A DNA stretch of 64,000 bases from Ochrobactrum sp. Q0168 (lineage in GTDB: Bacteria; Pseudomonadota; Alphaproteobacteria; Rhizobiales; Rhizobiaceae). Where the stretch lies: assembly GCF_016427605.1 (NCBI RefSeq), contig NZ_JAELXQ010000006.1:208793-272792 (forward strand), written 5' to 3'. The translations under genes were made by a program, and so were the position numbers. A model generated the notes under the pieces. That model worked only from the letters and a program-made list of their open reading frames with translations, was not told the origin of the DNA and did no database searches. The stretch's first letter is position 1, and each line of letters starts with the position of its first letter. Shown piece by piece: positions 35,857 through 42,996 of this stretch.

Positions 35857-36321
35857 ATGATGGCCAGTGGAAAATGGAAAAAGCGCATCCGTCGGGCCAA
35901 GGCAGGTCACGAGTTGGAGCAGGCGGCAGCACTTCCCTATCGTTTTGAAAATGGCCGCCTGAAGATCATGCTAGTCACCTCGCGCAACACACACCGATTT
36001 ACCCTGCCGAAAGGCTGGCCGATGAAAAAGCGCAGTCTGGCCGACGCCGCCCGTATCGAAGCCCTTGAAGAAGCGGGTATCGAAGGGAAAGTCGCTCGTT
36101 CAATGATAGGTCACTATCTGTACTGGAAGCGGCTGAAAAGAGTTTTCATTCCGGTGAAGGTGCGGGTCTATCCCTTGCATGTTCAATACGAAAAAGCACA
36201 GTGGTCGGAACAAAAGCAGCGTCAGCGCAAATGGCTTTCGCCTGAAGAAGCGGGTCTGTTGGTAGACGAGCCGCAGTTGATAAGCCTCATTGCCTCCCTC
36301 GATGCGGATCATCGTGCCTAG
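35857..36321 (+). CDS. NUDIX hydrolase
   Basis: About 154 residues. The NUDIX box is in KGWPMKKRSLADAARIEALE followed by EAGIEG. The core EALEEAG glutamates are present, but isoleucine replaces the usual arginine of REUxEExGU, as in many alphaproteobacterial diphosphoinositol-phosphatase-like members. It probably hydrolyses a nucleoside- or inositol-type diphosphate. GGAGGAG precedes the double ATG; the upstream frame start at 35791 lies within the promoter. The product probably serves housecleaning under stress. Confidence 0.85.
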   Translation: MMASGKWKKRIRRAKAGHELEQAAALPYRFENGRLKIMLVTSRNTHRFTLPKGWPMKKRSLADAARIEALEEAGIEGKVARSMIGHYLYWKRLKRVFIPVKVRVYPLHVQYEKAQWSEQKQRQRKWLSPEEAGLLVDEPQLISLIASLDADHRA

Positions 36322-36328
36322 TTTTTGG

Positions 36329-36353
36329 GGAACATACACCGCTTCTGTCGGTT
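36329..36353 (+). promoter_or_regulatory. EcfG-type general stress promoter (small protein pair)
   Basis: GGAAC, 17 bases, GTT (GGAAC-N16-GGTT), 7 bases after the NUDIX stop and about 45 bases ahead of the next start. Confidence 0.72.
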
Positions 36354-36398
36354 AGATGCCGGTCTGAGTATAGAAAAACTGGCTCAAAGGAGAATGAG

Positions 36399-36563
36399 AT
36401 GGACGATCATCATATCCCCAAGCACCTCCCACAAGAGCACAAGACATCAACAATGCCTGATAAGAATTCCGAGAAGTCGAAAGACCGCAAAGCTGCTGAC
36501 CGGTCGAAGGACCGCGATGACAAGGAGCACTGGCTCTACGCGGAGCGAGTATCAGACAAATGA
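36399..36563 (+). CDS. Very small charged protein, function unknown
   Basis: 54 residues (MDDHHIPKHLPQEHKTSTMP...), almost wholly charged or polar with KSKDRKAADRSKDRDDKEHW in the middle. Strong AAAGGAG ribosome site. Its stop overlaps the next start as ATGA. A longer frame in another phase (36325-36756) is rejected in favour of this coupled pair. Probably disordered, like many stress-protection peptides. Confidence 0.62.
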   Translation: MDDHHIPKHLPQEHKTSTMPDKNSEKSKDRKAADRSKDRDDKEHWLYAERVSDK

Positions 36564-36694
36564 GAACGGTCCTCTGGTTGGCTATTGGTGTTGTGTTGCT
36601 TCTGGCGGTGGGTTCTCTCTTTTACCCCTCCACCGACGAAGACGCTGGCACACAGCCTTCGCCCCATTCTTTGCAGACCAATCCTCCCGATTAA
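36560..36694 (+). CDS. Very small single-span membrane protein
   Basis: 44 residues: a membrane segment VLWLAIGVVLLLAVGSLFY right after MRT, then a polar tail ending TNPPD. Translationally coupled to the preceding gene by a 4-base overlap. No family recognised; too short for homology by eye. Confidence 0.55.
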   Translation: MRTVLWLAIGVVLLLAVGSLFYPSTDEDAGTQPSPHSLQTNPPD

Positions 36695-36755
36695 AGCGCA
36701 TCCCGAAAAGTGTGAAACGGTTTTCGGAAAAGATGCGCGATAAAAACGCGCTCTA
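36695..36755. repeat. Intergenic palindromic repeat of the Brucella/Rhizobium type, copy 1
   Basis: A 44-base core opening AGCGCATCCCGAAAAG and closing GATGCGC folds on itself (CCGAAAA/TTTTCGG inside GCGCAT/ATGCGC). A second copy at 41091 matches 40 of 44 positions. Immediately follows the small membrane protein stop. Confidence 0.75.
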
Positions 36756-36781
36756 AAGCGCCCGCTTGAAGCGGGCGCTTT
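36755..36781. terminator. Bidirectional terminator between the small-protein pair and the SDR gene
   Basis: AAAGCGCCCGC and GCGGGCGCTTT form an 11-base stem with a TTGAA loop, followed by CTTTT on the plus strand. It lies 3 bases beyond the minus-strand SDR stop. Confidence 0.8.
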
Positions 36782-36784
36782 CTT

Positions 36785-37645
36785 TTAGAGGATTGGCTTT
36801 CCGCCAGTTACAGCGATGGTCGCACCTGAGGTGTAGCTTGAGAGCGGGTCCGCCAGCATGACATAGGCGGAGGCAAGCTCTGCGGGCTGAGCGGGCCTTT
36901 TCATCGGCGTCTGCTTACCAAACGATGCGACGGCTTCTTCTGGCAATGTGGAAGGGATCAGAGGCGTCCATACTGGCCCCGGCGCAACCGCATTGGCGCG
37001 AATTCCTTTTTCAGCCAGTAATTGCGCAAGCCCAGCAGTGAAATTCTGGATGGCGCCTTTGGTCGTCGCATAAGCCAGCAGGGTGGGGTTGGGCATATCC
37101 GAATTGATCGAAGCCGTGTTGATGATTGCCGAACCAGGTTTCATATGAGGCAGGGCCGCCTTTGTCAGATAGAACATTGCATGGATGTTTACCCGGAAGG
37201 TCAGATCCCACTCCTCGTCGCTGATATCTTCCAACGCGGTAAAACTGGCCTGGTGCGCGGCATTATTGACCAGAATATCGATCTGTCCAAATTCTTGAGC
37301 GGCAAGCTCCGCGATCTCCCGACAGGTTTGGGCACGCTGAATATCGCATTTCATCAAAACGGCTTTGCGGCCCTCTGCCTCGATCAGCGACCGCGTTTCA
37401 AGCGCATCGGCCTCTTCCTGAAGATAGACAATCAGAACATCCGCACCTTCTCGTGCAAAGGCGATAGCGACGGCGCGTCCGATCCCGCTATCGCCGCCCG
37501 TGATGATGGCTTTTCGCCCTTCAAGCTTGCCTGAACCCTTGTAGCTTTCTTCGCCATGATCTGGCTTGGGATTCATCTTTTCCGTTAAGCCGGGCATGGA
37601 CTGATGCGGCGTATCAAAGGGAGGAGCGGGATATTGTTCGTTCAT
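36785..37645 (-). CDS. Short-chain dehydrogenase (general stress YhdG/YdaD type)
   Basis: A 286-residue SDR with an N-terminal extension of about 45 residues (PAPPFDTPHQSMPG) as in E. coli YghA and Bacillus YdaD/YhxC. The NAD(P) motif is IITGGDSGIGRAVAIAFA, followed by ILVNNAAHQASF. The active-site serine and the YxxxK pair are in IINTASINS and YATTKGAIQNF. It reduces an unknown carbonyl compound. This subfamily is regularly induced by general stress, and the upstream promoter matches. Confidence 0.88.
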   Translation of the reverse strand: MNEQYPAPPFDTPHQSMPGLTEKMNPKPDHGEESYKGSGKLEGRKAIITGGDSGIGRAVAIAFAREGADVLIVYLQEEADALETRSLIEAEGRKAVLMKCDIQRAQTCREIAELAAQEFGQIDILVNNAAHQASFTALEDISDEEWDLTFRVNIHAMFYLTKAALPHMKPGSAIINTASINSDMPNPTLLAYATTKGAIQNFTAGLAQLLAEKGIRANAVAPGPVWTPLIPSTLPEEAVASFGKQTPMKRPAQPAELASAYVMLADPLSSYTSGATIAVTGGKPIL

Positions 37646-37686
37646 GATGGATTGTCCTTCCGTAGCATTATCATTGCTTCGGTTCT

Positions 37687-37711
37687 AACCACCAGAATTC
37701 GCCAGTGTTCC
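37687..37711 (-). promoter_or_regulatory. EcfG-type general stress promoter (SDR gene)
   Basis: Minus strand GGAAC, 17 bases, GTT (GGAAC-N16-GGTT), about 40 bases ahead of the SDR start. Confidence 0.75.
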
Positions 37712-37750
37712 CATCCTATGTCGTTGAATGTGCGCGGTACGTGTCGGTAA

Positions 37751-38119
37751 CTATTGCTCCAGACCGCGAGGTCGGAAAAGCGCTTCTGCAATAACTGACA
37801 GATCATTGTCGCGATTGCTCAGCACGAATCCAGTGAAATCTTTGGTATCCGTCGCCGGGTTGGCAGACAGTGCGAAGATAAACGGTGTCGAACGGGTTTC
37901 CAGCGCATCGACGAGCGGTAATACAGTCACTGGTTCCAGCGCCACGTCAAGGATAGCAGCGTCGACTTCTTCGTTCTGAAGAAAATGGAGCGCTTGCTCT
38001 GTCGTGTTGACGGGGCCAAGAATGACTGCACCAATGGCACCAAGTTTTCGCCCGGTTTCCTCCGAAAGAAGAAAACTATCTTCGAAAACGAGAATGCGCT
38101 TGCCCGAAAATGAATACAT
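37751..38119 (-). CDS. Stand-alone receiver domain (FAT GUY-like), conserved lysine apparently lost
   Basis: About 122 residues, receiver domain only. The acidic pair is in ILVFEDSFLLSEE and the phospho-acceptor aspartate in AAILDVALEP. TPFIFALSANPA stands where FAT GUY receivers of the alphaproteobacterial stress response have PFxFATGY. The region expected to carry the invariant lysine reads FVLSNRDNDLS, with no KP. It may therefore be a pseudo-receiver or phosphate sink linked to the sigma factor next door. The start with AGGG upstream is preferred to ATG 38143. Confidence 0.75.
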   Translation of the reverse strand: MYSFSGKRILVFEDSFLLSEETGRKLGAIGAVILGPVNTTEQALHFLQNEEVDAAILDVALEPVTVLPLVDALETRSTPFIFALSANPATDTKDFTGFVLSNRDNDLSVIAEALFRPRGLEQ

Positions 38120-38253
38120 GGCCCTATCATTTACACCTATCATAACAAATAGTTAGTTAGTCATGTCCAAATGCAAAACGCAAGACATCGGGCGATGGTT
38201 TTGCGCTTTGATCGACACGCTGATGATTAGGCAAGTCGAGAGTTTTTCATTCA

Positions 38254-38754
38254 TCAGCCATCGACGATATCGTGCAGCTTATGGCGGGCGCGATGCAGAC
38301 GGCTTTTAACCGTACCAATCGAACAATCGCACAGCTCCGCTGTTCGCTCGTAGCTTTTGCCTTCCAGCACGACGAGTGAAAGCACACGACGATATTTTTG
38401 CGGCAAGGTTGCGAGCGCAATCTGCACATCATGTGCTTCCAGCGTATATTCCTGAGAAGCATCCACGCTTGCTGTTGGTGAGATACATTCCGCAACACCC
38501 GGCGCTTCTCTCTTTTGCAGGCGGATACGGGTGCAAAACGTATTGCGCATGATGGTGAAAAGCCAAGATTTCAGTGGAGAATAAGGGACGTATTTTTCCC
38601 GGTTTGCCAATGCCTTAACAAGCGTTTCCTGAACGAGATCTTCGGCATCTTCCCGTTGGCTATAAAAAGTGCGCGCAAATGCGCGCAAAGCGGGGATCAT
38701 CTCAACGAGTTCGTCGGGTTCCAATGTGTAGTCGGAATGAAGGGGGCAAGACAT
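38254..38754 (-). CDS. ECF sigma factor of the EcfG general stress family
   Basis: 166 residues with region 2 (MIPALRAFARTFYSQREDAE, DLVQETLVKALAN, LKSWLFTIMRNTFCTRIR) and region 4 (ATLPQKYRRVLSLVVLEGKS, CSIGTVKSRLHRARHKL). The DxxETLVKAL and SWLFTIMRN text is that of EcfG/RpoE2-type factors, which recognise GGAAC-N16/17-CGTT. No NepR or PhyR gene lies beside it, so it is probably an additional EcfG paralogue rather than the master copy. It is likely co-transcribed with the small repeat protein gene upstream and thus driven by an EcfG promoter itself. Confidence 0.87.
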   Translation of the reverse strand: MSCPLHSDYTLEPDELVEMIPALRAFARTFYSQREDAEDLVQETLVKALANREKYVPYSPLKSWLFTIMRNTFCTRIRLQKREAPGVAECISPTASVDASQEYTLEAHDVQIALATLPQKYRRVLSLVVLEGKSYERTAELCDCSIGTVKSRLHRARHKLHDIVDG

Positions 38755-38767
38755 CCGTCTGACCTTT

Positions 38768-38783
38768 CCGAACCACGGTTCGG
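38768..38783. repeat. Inverted repeat in the sigma-factor leader
   Basis: CCGAACC and GGTTCGG flank a 2-base centre, 14 bases ahead of the sigma-factor start. It could be an operator or an mRNA structure near the ribosome site. Confidence 0.45.
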
Positions 38784-38792
38784 TTTGAGGGT

Positions 38793-38812
38793 GGGGCGGC
38801 TTTTGCCGCCCC
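38793..38812. terminator. GC-rich hairpin between the small repeat protein and the sigma-factor gene
   Basis: GGGGCGGC and GCCGCCCC with a 4-base loop, 7 bases after the small-protein stop on the minus strand. There is no T-run on that strand, so partial attenuation with read-through into the sigma gene is more likely than full termination. Confidence 0.55.
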
Positions 38813-38818
38813 TTTAGG

Positions 38819-39007
38819 TTACGAGTTCTTGTGGCTTTGCTGCCCGGCCTTCACGTGTTGCTCATGGGAGCCGCCGCGTGAAGACGACTGCTGGTTATTG
38901 CCACCGCTTGCCTGCTTGCCATCATTCTTATGGCTTTGCTGGCCAGCCTTTACGTGCTGTTCGTGGGTGCCACCCTGGGTATGGCTTGGCGTATGACTCT
39001 GGGCCAT
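38819..39007 (-). CDS. Small stress protein with two HEQHVKAGQQSHKN repeats (KGG/GsiB-like)
   Basis: 62 residues, Gln/His/Gly/Ser-rich, with two nearly identical copies of GGTHEQHVKAGQQSHKN (about residues 12-28 and 45-61) joined by a disordered KQASGGNNQQSSSRGG linker. The layout resembles the KGG repeats of GsiB/YciG-type glucose-starvation and desiccation proteins, with a diverged motif. Probably a hydrophilin-like protectant. It lies ahead of the sigma-factor gene under an EcfG promoter. Confidence 0.72.
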   Translation of the reverse strand: MAQSHTPSHTQGGTHEQHVKAGQQSHKNDGKQASGGNNQQSSSRGGSHEQHVKAGQQSHKNS

Positions 39008-39069
39008 TTTACTTTCCTTCCGGTGGTTTCAAGTTTCCAAAGTTATTCTGTCGCGCGTGACATAAGCCT

Positions 39070-39094
39070 AACCCGCCCAGCGTGCCTAGGTTCC
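39070..39094 (-). promoter_or_regulatory. EcfG-type promoter for the repeat protein and, by read-through, the sigma factor
   Basis: Minus strand GGAAC, 17 bases, GTT (GGAAC-N16-GGTT), with a leader of about 60 bases. Confidence 0.68.
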
Positions 39095-39139
39095 GCGCTT
39101 TCGCTGTAACAAACTTCACGTTTGGCTTGGGCAATTGGA

Positions 39140-39754
39140 TCAACGCGCGAAATCGACAGCCATCGCGAGTTCCTTTAGGAAGGCAGCGCGTTCTTTCTCG
39201 AATTCCGGTCGGTTTTGTAACCGCAGTAAGTAGGAGGGATGGATGGTGATGAGTAATTGCGTATGGTCGCCATAAGCGAGCAGCCGCCCTCGTATGTCCG
39301 AAATCCGGACCGTCTTGCCTAATAAGGATTGTGCGGCGGTTGCTCCTAAGGCAACGATGAGTGCCGGCTGGACCAGTTCGATCTCCTGATCGAGCCACCA
39401 GCGGCAGGCTTCGATATGGCTTGTCGAGGGGCGCTGATGCAGCCTTCGCTTGCCTCGCTGACTATGGCGGAAATGTTTGACAGCATTGGTGAGGTAGCAA
39501 CGGTCGCGTTGAAGTCCTGCTTCCGCCAGACAGCGTTCAAACAACTGCCCTGCTGGACCGATCAGGGGATGGCCCGCTCGATCCTCCTTGTCACCAGGCT
39601 GTTCGGCGACAAACATGATACCGGCCCCAGCAGGCCCTTCACCGAAGACAGTTTGCGTTGCGTTTTTGTATAAGTCGCACCGCGTACAGCCACGTGCTTC
39701 GTGCCTGACGGAGGCCAGGGAAGCCTCCGTGGTTTTTGCTGAGCGTTGTGTCAT
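39140..39754 (-). CDS. udgX: UdgX-type uracil-DNA glycosylase superfamily protein
   Basis: 204 residues. Motif A reads AEQPGDKED (residues 50-58), and the motif after the substrate loop is IHPSYLL (171-177). The R-loop KRRLHQRP (102-109) with H106 corresponds to the KRRIHK loop of UdgX, whose histidine bonds covalently to the uracil-derived abasic site. C23 and C26 (RGCTRCDLYKN), with later cysteines among C75, C86 and C117, are candidate 4Fe-4S ligands. UdgX excises uracil but remains attached to DNA. It is the last gene of a four-gene stress operon and overlaps the preceding gene by 4 bases. Confidence 0.85.
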   Translation of the reverse strand: MTQRSAKTTEASLASVRHEARGCTRCDLYKNATQTVFGEGPAGAGIMFVAEQPGDKEDRAGHPLIGPAGQLFERCLAEAGLQRDRCYLTNAVKHFRHSQRGKRRLHQRPSTSHIEACRWWLDQEIELVQPALIVALGATAAQSLLGKTVRISDIRGRLLAYGDHTQLLITIHPSYLLRLQNRPEFEKERAAFLKELAMAVDFAR

Positions 39755-39966
39755 TGCGCGCCCGTTGCCGAAGCCGGTGGTTTCGATTCTGTAGATGCGG
39801 GCGGCTTGCTGTTGTCATCCATGAAACCCCTGCCGGGTCTCAACTGCCCGTAAAATTCAACAGCCGCCCAGACAACTATTGCCAGTAATAGACTGACAAC
39901 GAGGATCAGCAATATACGGCGTCCCTTCGGACCCTGCCGGGCGTCTTTGGGAGTAACCTCCTTCAT
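39751..39966 (-). CDS. Small single-span membrane protein coupled to udgX
   Basis: 71 residues: a basic N-terminus (KDARQGPKGRR), one membrane segment ILLILVVSLLLAIVVWAAVE, and a Pro/Ser/Thr-rich tail (SKPPASTESKPPASATG). It overlaps udgX by 4 bases and follows the YflT-type gene by 21. No family recognised. Confidence 0.68.
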   Translation of the reverse strand: MKEVTPKDARQGPKGRRILLILVVSLLLAIVVWAAVEFYGQLRPGRGFMDDNSKPPASTESKPPASATGAQ

Positions 39967-39987
39967 AATGGCTGCTCCACTCCTGAT

Positions 39988-40593
39988 CTATGTCCATCGA
40001 CGGCGTTCCTGCTCGATCTGATCAGATGTATACGGCGCCCCGGCCGCATTGAACCGTTCCCAGCCTTCATCAATATAGGCATTGCGCCTTTTCCTGATGT
40101 CCACTCGGGCCCACTCGTCGAAAATCGCTTCCACCTTCTGCCGTTCCTCTTCGTCACAGCGAACGACGATCAAAGTACTGCCTCGACGGATTGCTTCGGA
40201 ATAGGCCTGAGCCTCCTCTTCCGGGATGCCGCTTTCCACAAGGGCGCCGACGATACCGCCTGCGACACCGCCAGCGGCAGCACCACCCACCAATCCCACG
40301 AGAGTGGCGGTGAGCCAACCACCAGCAACGACGGGTCCAACGCCTGGAATTGCAAGTAGGCCCAGTCCTGTCAGCAGGCCAGCTCCGCCGCCTGCGACAG
40401 CACCGACGCCGGCGCCGGTTTCCACCCCTGCAATTGTGGATTGACTTTCTCGGACAGCATCATCGACATATTGCCCGTTGGTATTGTTGGATATCAAACT
40501 GATATCATCGGCTGAAACGCCCGCTTCTTCTAGTGCCCGTACAGCGTCGAGCGCTTCGTCATGATTGTCGAACAGACCGGTCACATGTACCAT
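39988..40593 (-). CDS. General stress protein 17M (YflT)-type protein with glycine-zipper membrane region
   Basis: 201 residues. The N-terminal domain VTGLFDNHDEALDAVRALEE matches the YflT/general stress protein 17M domain. Residues 58-115 are a Gly/Ala-rich glycine-zipper segment (GAGVGAVAGGGAGLLTGLGL) suited to membrane insertion. The C-terminal part STLIVVRCDEEERQKVEAIF repeats the alpha-beta pattern. Role unknown; such proteins are strongly induced in general stress. AAGGAGACGACA precedes the ATG. Confidence 0.83.
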   Translation of the reverse strand: MVHVTGLFDNHDEALDAVRALEEAGVSADDISLISNNTNGQYVDDAVRESQSTIAGVETGAGVGAVAGGGAGLLTGLGLLAIPGVGPVVAGGWLTATLVGLVGGAAAGGVAGGIVGALVESGIPEEEAQAYSEAIRRGSTLIVVRCDEEERQKVEAIFDEWARVDIRKRRNAYIDEGWERFNAAGAPYTSDQIEQERRRWT

Positions 40594-40627
40594 TGTCGTC
40601 TCCTTCAGTTCTTTTGGGGCTACGTTT

Positions 40628-40945
40628 TTATTGCGTTGTTACATTACCCTGAAAATCGAGCTGAACCTTAAAGGGCTGTCCATCACGCGCCGCCTCGGCG
40701 CGCCAGATACCGTCCTCGCCGAGTTTTAGGTTCATAATATTGGTATAACCAGCGTCGGTCAGACGCTGTTTTGCCTGATCTTCGGTAAAGCTGTTCTTGC
40801 CCGGAACGGGCGCGTTCGGGTTGGTCTCGCCGGGCGTTGTGACCGCAGGAGTTTGCGGTTCATCGGAAGGCGCCGTTTGGGCGAGTGCACTGGTGGCAAA
40901 TAGAACGAAAGCAGCAGCTGCCGAATATTTGAGTGAGCTTTTCAT
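40628..40945 (-). CDS. Exported PepSY-like domain protein
   Basis: 105 residues with a signal peptide ending ATSALA-QT, a Pro/Thr-rich linker, and a PepSY_2-like domain (SFTEDQAKQRLTDAGYTNIM, LKLGEDGIWRAEAARDGQPF, KVQLDFQGNV). Periplasmic; PepSY domains bind or inhibit peptidases, but this form is uncharacterised. First gene of the PepSY - YflT - membrane protein - udgX operon, 34 bases ahead of the next gene. Confidence 0.75.
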   Translation of the reverse strand: MKSSLKYSAAAAFVLFATSALAQTAPSDEPQTPAVTTPGETNPNAPVPGKNSFTEDQAKQRLTDAGYTNIMNLKLGEDGIWRAEAARDGQPFKVQLDFQGNVTTQ

Positions 40946-40977
40946 GGAATTCCTCCCTTCAAGGTGAGAGATACCCC

Positions 40978-41002
40978 AACCAGCGAGATGGCGTGATGTT
41001 CC
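40978..41002 (-). promoter_or_regulatory. EcfG-type promoter for the PepSY-YflT-udgX operon
   Basis: Minus strand GGAAC, 17 bases, GTT (GGAAC-N16-GGTT), about 33 bases ahead of the PepSY start. Confidence 0.75.
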
Positions 41003-41090
41003 ATCAAGATGCGCTTTGATCCAATGGAACCCGACAGACGGCGCGAAGCTCTTTTAATCCGCGCACAATCCGATCCATGGTTCACCCTAG

Positions 41091-41186
41091 AGCGCGTCCC
41101 GATAAGTGTGAAACGGTTTTCGAAAAAAATGCGCCTTAAAACAAAGGATTAGAACGTCGATTTGATCCAATCAGATCGAAACGCGC
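41091..41186. repeat. Intergenic palindromic repeat of the Brucella/Rhizobium type, copy 2 (longer form)
   Basis: The 44-base core (AGCGCGTCCCGATAAG ... AATGCGC) matches copy 1 at 40 of 44 positions. It is followed by a second hairpin with GATTTGATCC and AATCAGATC, ending next to the hydrolase stop codon. Occupies most of the 242-base gap; the rest holds a stress promoter. Confidence 0.7.
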
Positions 41187-41187
41187 A

Positions 41188-41916
41188 CTAACGGGCTCCG
41201 AGAACCATTTCTCTGATCCAGCGTGTCAAAAGATGGTTATAGGCTTTCTGGTGAATAGTATCCTCAAGCGCATGATCTGCTCCGCTCAACATACGCAAGG
41301 TGAGTGAGTGTGAATGGATGAAAGCGCCTTGATAGCTGGCAATCGTTGGATGGGGTACGATTGTGTCATATTCAGATTCTACGAGCAGCACATCGCCGCG
41401 AAATTCTCTAGCTTGGCGGAGAGCACGATTGTCCTCCGCTCCTATCAAGGCCGAGCGATATGCCTGGAGATCAACCCTATCGAGTTGCGCTTTTGGCAAT
41501 TGCCAATAACTGTCGCGATAAAGGGCAGGGGCTCTGAGGGCCAGCCATCTGACGGGCCGGAATTCTGTCAATAGCGTTGCAAGATACCCACCGTAGCTGC
41601 TGCCAACGACGACAATCGATCCTTCTTCGACGATCTTCAGACTGGCCAGCCGGTCATAGGCAGCGATGACGTCGTCCAGATTTTCTCCACGTGTGACGGT
41701 TTTATTGCTGGTGATTGTATGTCCGTGGCCGCGCATGTCGAATGTCAGGCAAACGCAACCGAGTTCTGAAATTGATTTCGCCCGCTCGATATCGCGTTCC
41801 TGATTACCAGCCCAGCCATGGAGAAACAAAATGCCTGGAATAGTTGTATCCGGTGAGATGACGGTGGCATCCAGCTGGACTTGACCTACATCAACGGTGG
41901 TAGAATTACGGATCAT
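41188..41916 (-). CDS. Alpha/beta hydrolase
   Basis: 242 residues. LFLHGWAGNQERD supplies the oxyanion region, VVVGSSYGGYLA is the nucleophile elbow with the catalytic serine, and the late aspartate (ESEYDTIVPH) and histidine (GADHALED) complete a triad. Substrate unknown; acyl-peptidase/esterase-like. Its start lies 11 bases inside the preceding gene, third in the YciE - DUF3182 - hydrolase operon. Confidence 0.8.
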   Translation of the reverse strand: MIRNSTTVDVGQVQLDATVISPDTTIPGILFLHGWAGNQERDIERAKSISELGCVCLTFDMRGHGHTITSNKTVTRGENLDDVIAAYDRLASLKIVEEGSIVVVGSSYGGYLATLLTEFRPVRWLALRAPALYRDSYWQLPKAQLDRVDLQAYRSALIGAEDNRALRQAREFRGDVLLVESEYDTIVPHPTIASYQGAFIHSHSLTLRMLSGADHALEDTIHQKAYNHLLTRWIREMVLGAR

Positions 41917-42994
41917 GGTAGAGTTTCTCTAATCGTGCATATTTGTGCAGCGGCTGCCCTGTATCATCTTCGCCGACGTAAACAACAAAATCATCGGCGT
42001 CCAATTGGGGCGCTGCGCCGTAGGTCTCACGTGCAACGACCTTTACCGCACCGACGGAATTGTCTGCGGTCATTGCCTCCAGCGCGAGAATTTCGGCGGG
42101 AGAAGCGCCCCCGACCCTCCAAGACTGTTCCAGCACGCCGCAGCAAAAGCCATCTTCGGTCACGGGGCCAACCAGCACGTCATAGTTTTTTCGAGATGCG
42201 ACGAGGCCGAAATGTTGTTCGGCTGCGCTATCATAGCGTCGCGCGCTTTCGATAATCCGATGGGCGACAGGCATACGCAGTCGCGTTCGCAGTGCCTCCC
42301 AGTTTCCCCGCACCACATAGAGCCGACTTCCCGCGTAGACGCTTTCGCCATTGCGGTCGCTGGCGGTATATTGGCGACCGAGATAGCTCATCGTCAGACC
42401 GGCAAGGCTGACTTGCCCCACCGAATAAGTTGACGAGTTTTCAATATCTTCCTCGATTACCATTCCTCTGGCGATATCACTTTCCGAAAGTGCCCGAAGG
42501 AACACGTCCAGTTCGTGATTGTTTTGAACGACGCTCTGCTTCTTGCCGCCGGATGCGTAGGGGTCTTTCAACCTGATCTTTCGCTTATCGAGGAGAAATG
42601 CACCCGCTCGTGCAGCGTGATCATATGAGAAAACCGAAAAGCCAATCAGGGCCGCACCTTCCAGATCCCTGGCAAATTGCGGCTTCCAGCCAGTCGGCAA
42701 ATCGTCTTCTTCAGCCCATGCAGGATGTGTCGCCAGTTTGGTTGTCATGAATTCCTGATCGACGCGACCACCCCAGAACTGATTAGCATCAAGCTCGGGG
42801 TGGCTTTGTCGGATCAACGAGAAAGTCGGCACAAAGAATGTCCGATCCGCGTCGTCGAAATGTTGCGCAGTGGCACCGAGACGGGCCCCGGTTAGTTTCG
42901 CCAGTCGCGCCGCGATGGCCTCAACGCTGGCAACATCATGCCGACTATCCGAAGGTCGACTGATGACGCAGATTTTCTCGATGGTATCCATCAA
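41906..42994 (-). CDS. DUF3182-like protein, possible ATP-grasp fold
   Basis: 362 residues. The middle (FLLDKRKIRLKDPYASGGKK, then QSVVQNNHELDVFLRAL and GMVIEEDIENSSTYSVGQVS) reads like an ATP-grasp core with a Gly-rich loop, and matches what I recall of DUF3182. No reaction is established. It starts 2 bases after the YciE-type gene stops, so the two are co-expressed. It could be a peptide or carboxylate ligase acting with the hydrolase downstream; this is a guess. Confidence 0.6.
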   Translation of the reverse strand: MMDTIEKICVISRPSDSRHDVASVEAIAARLAKLTGARLGATAQHFDDADRTFFVPTFSLIRQSHPELDANQFWGGRVDQEFMTTKLATHPAWAEEDDLPTGWKPQFARDLEGAALIGFSVFSYDHAARAGAFLLDKRKIRLKDPYASGGKKQSVVQNNHELDVFLRALSESDIARGMVIEEDIENSSTYSVGQVSLAGLTMSYLGRQYTASDRNGESVYAGSRLYVVRGNWEALRTRLRMPVAHRIIESARRYDSAAEQHFGLVASRKNYDVLVGPVTEDGFCCGVLEQSWRVGGASPAEILALEAMTADNSVGAVKVVARETYGAAPQLDADDFVVYVGEDDTGQPLHKYARLEKLYHDP

Positions 42995-42996
42995 CG

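Noticed and set aside
36325..36756. 143-codon plus-strand frame
   Set aside because: Two small coupled frames with better ribosome site and sensible protein text (36399-36563, 36560-36694) explain the region; the long frame also runs through the repeat.
38819..39007. Short repeats as a CRISPR array
   Set aside because: The repeats are within one reading frame and encode a repeated peptide; there is no spacer regularity or cas gene.
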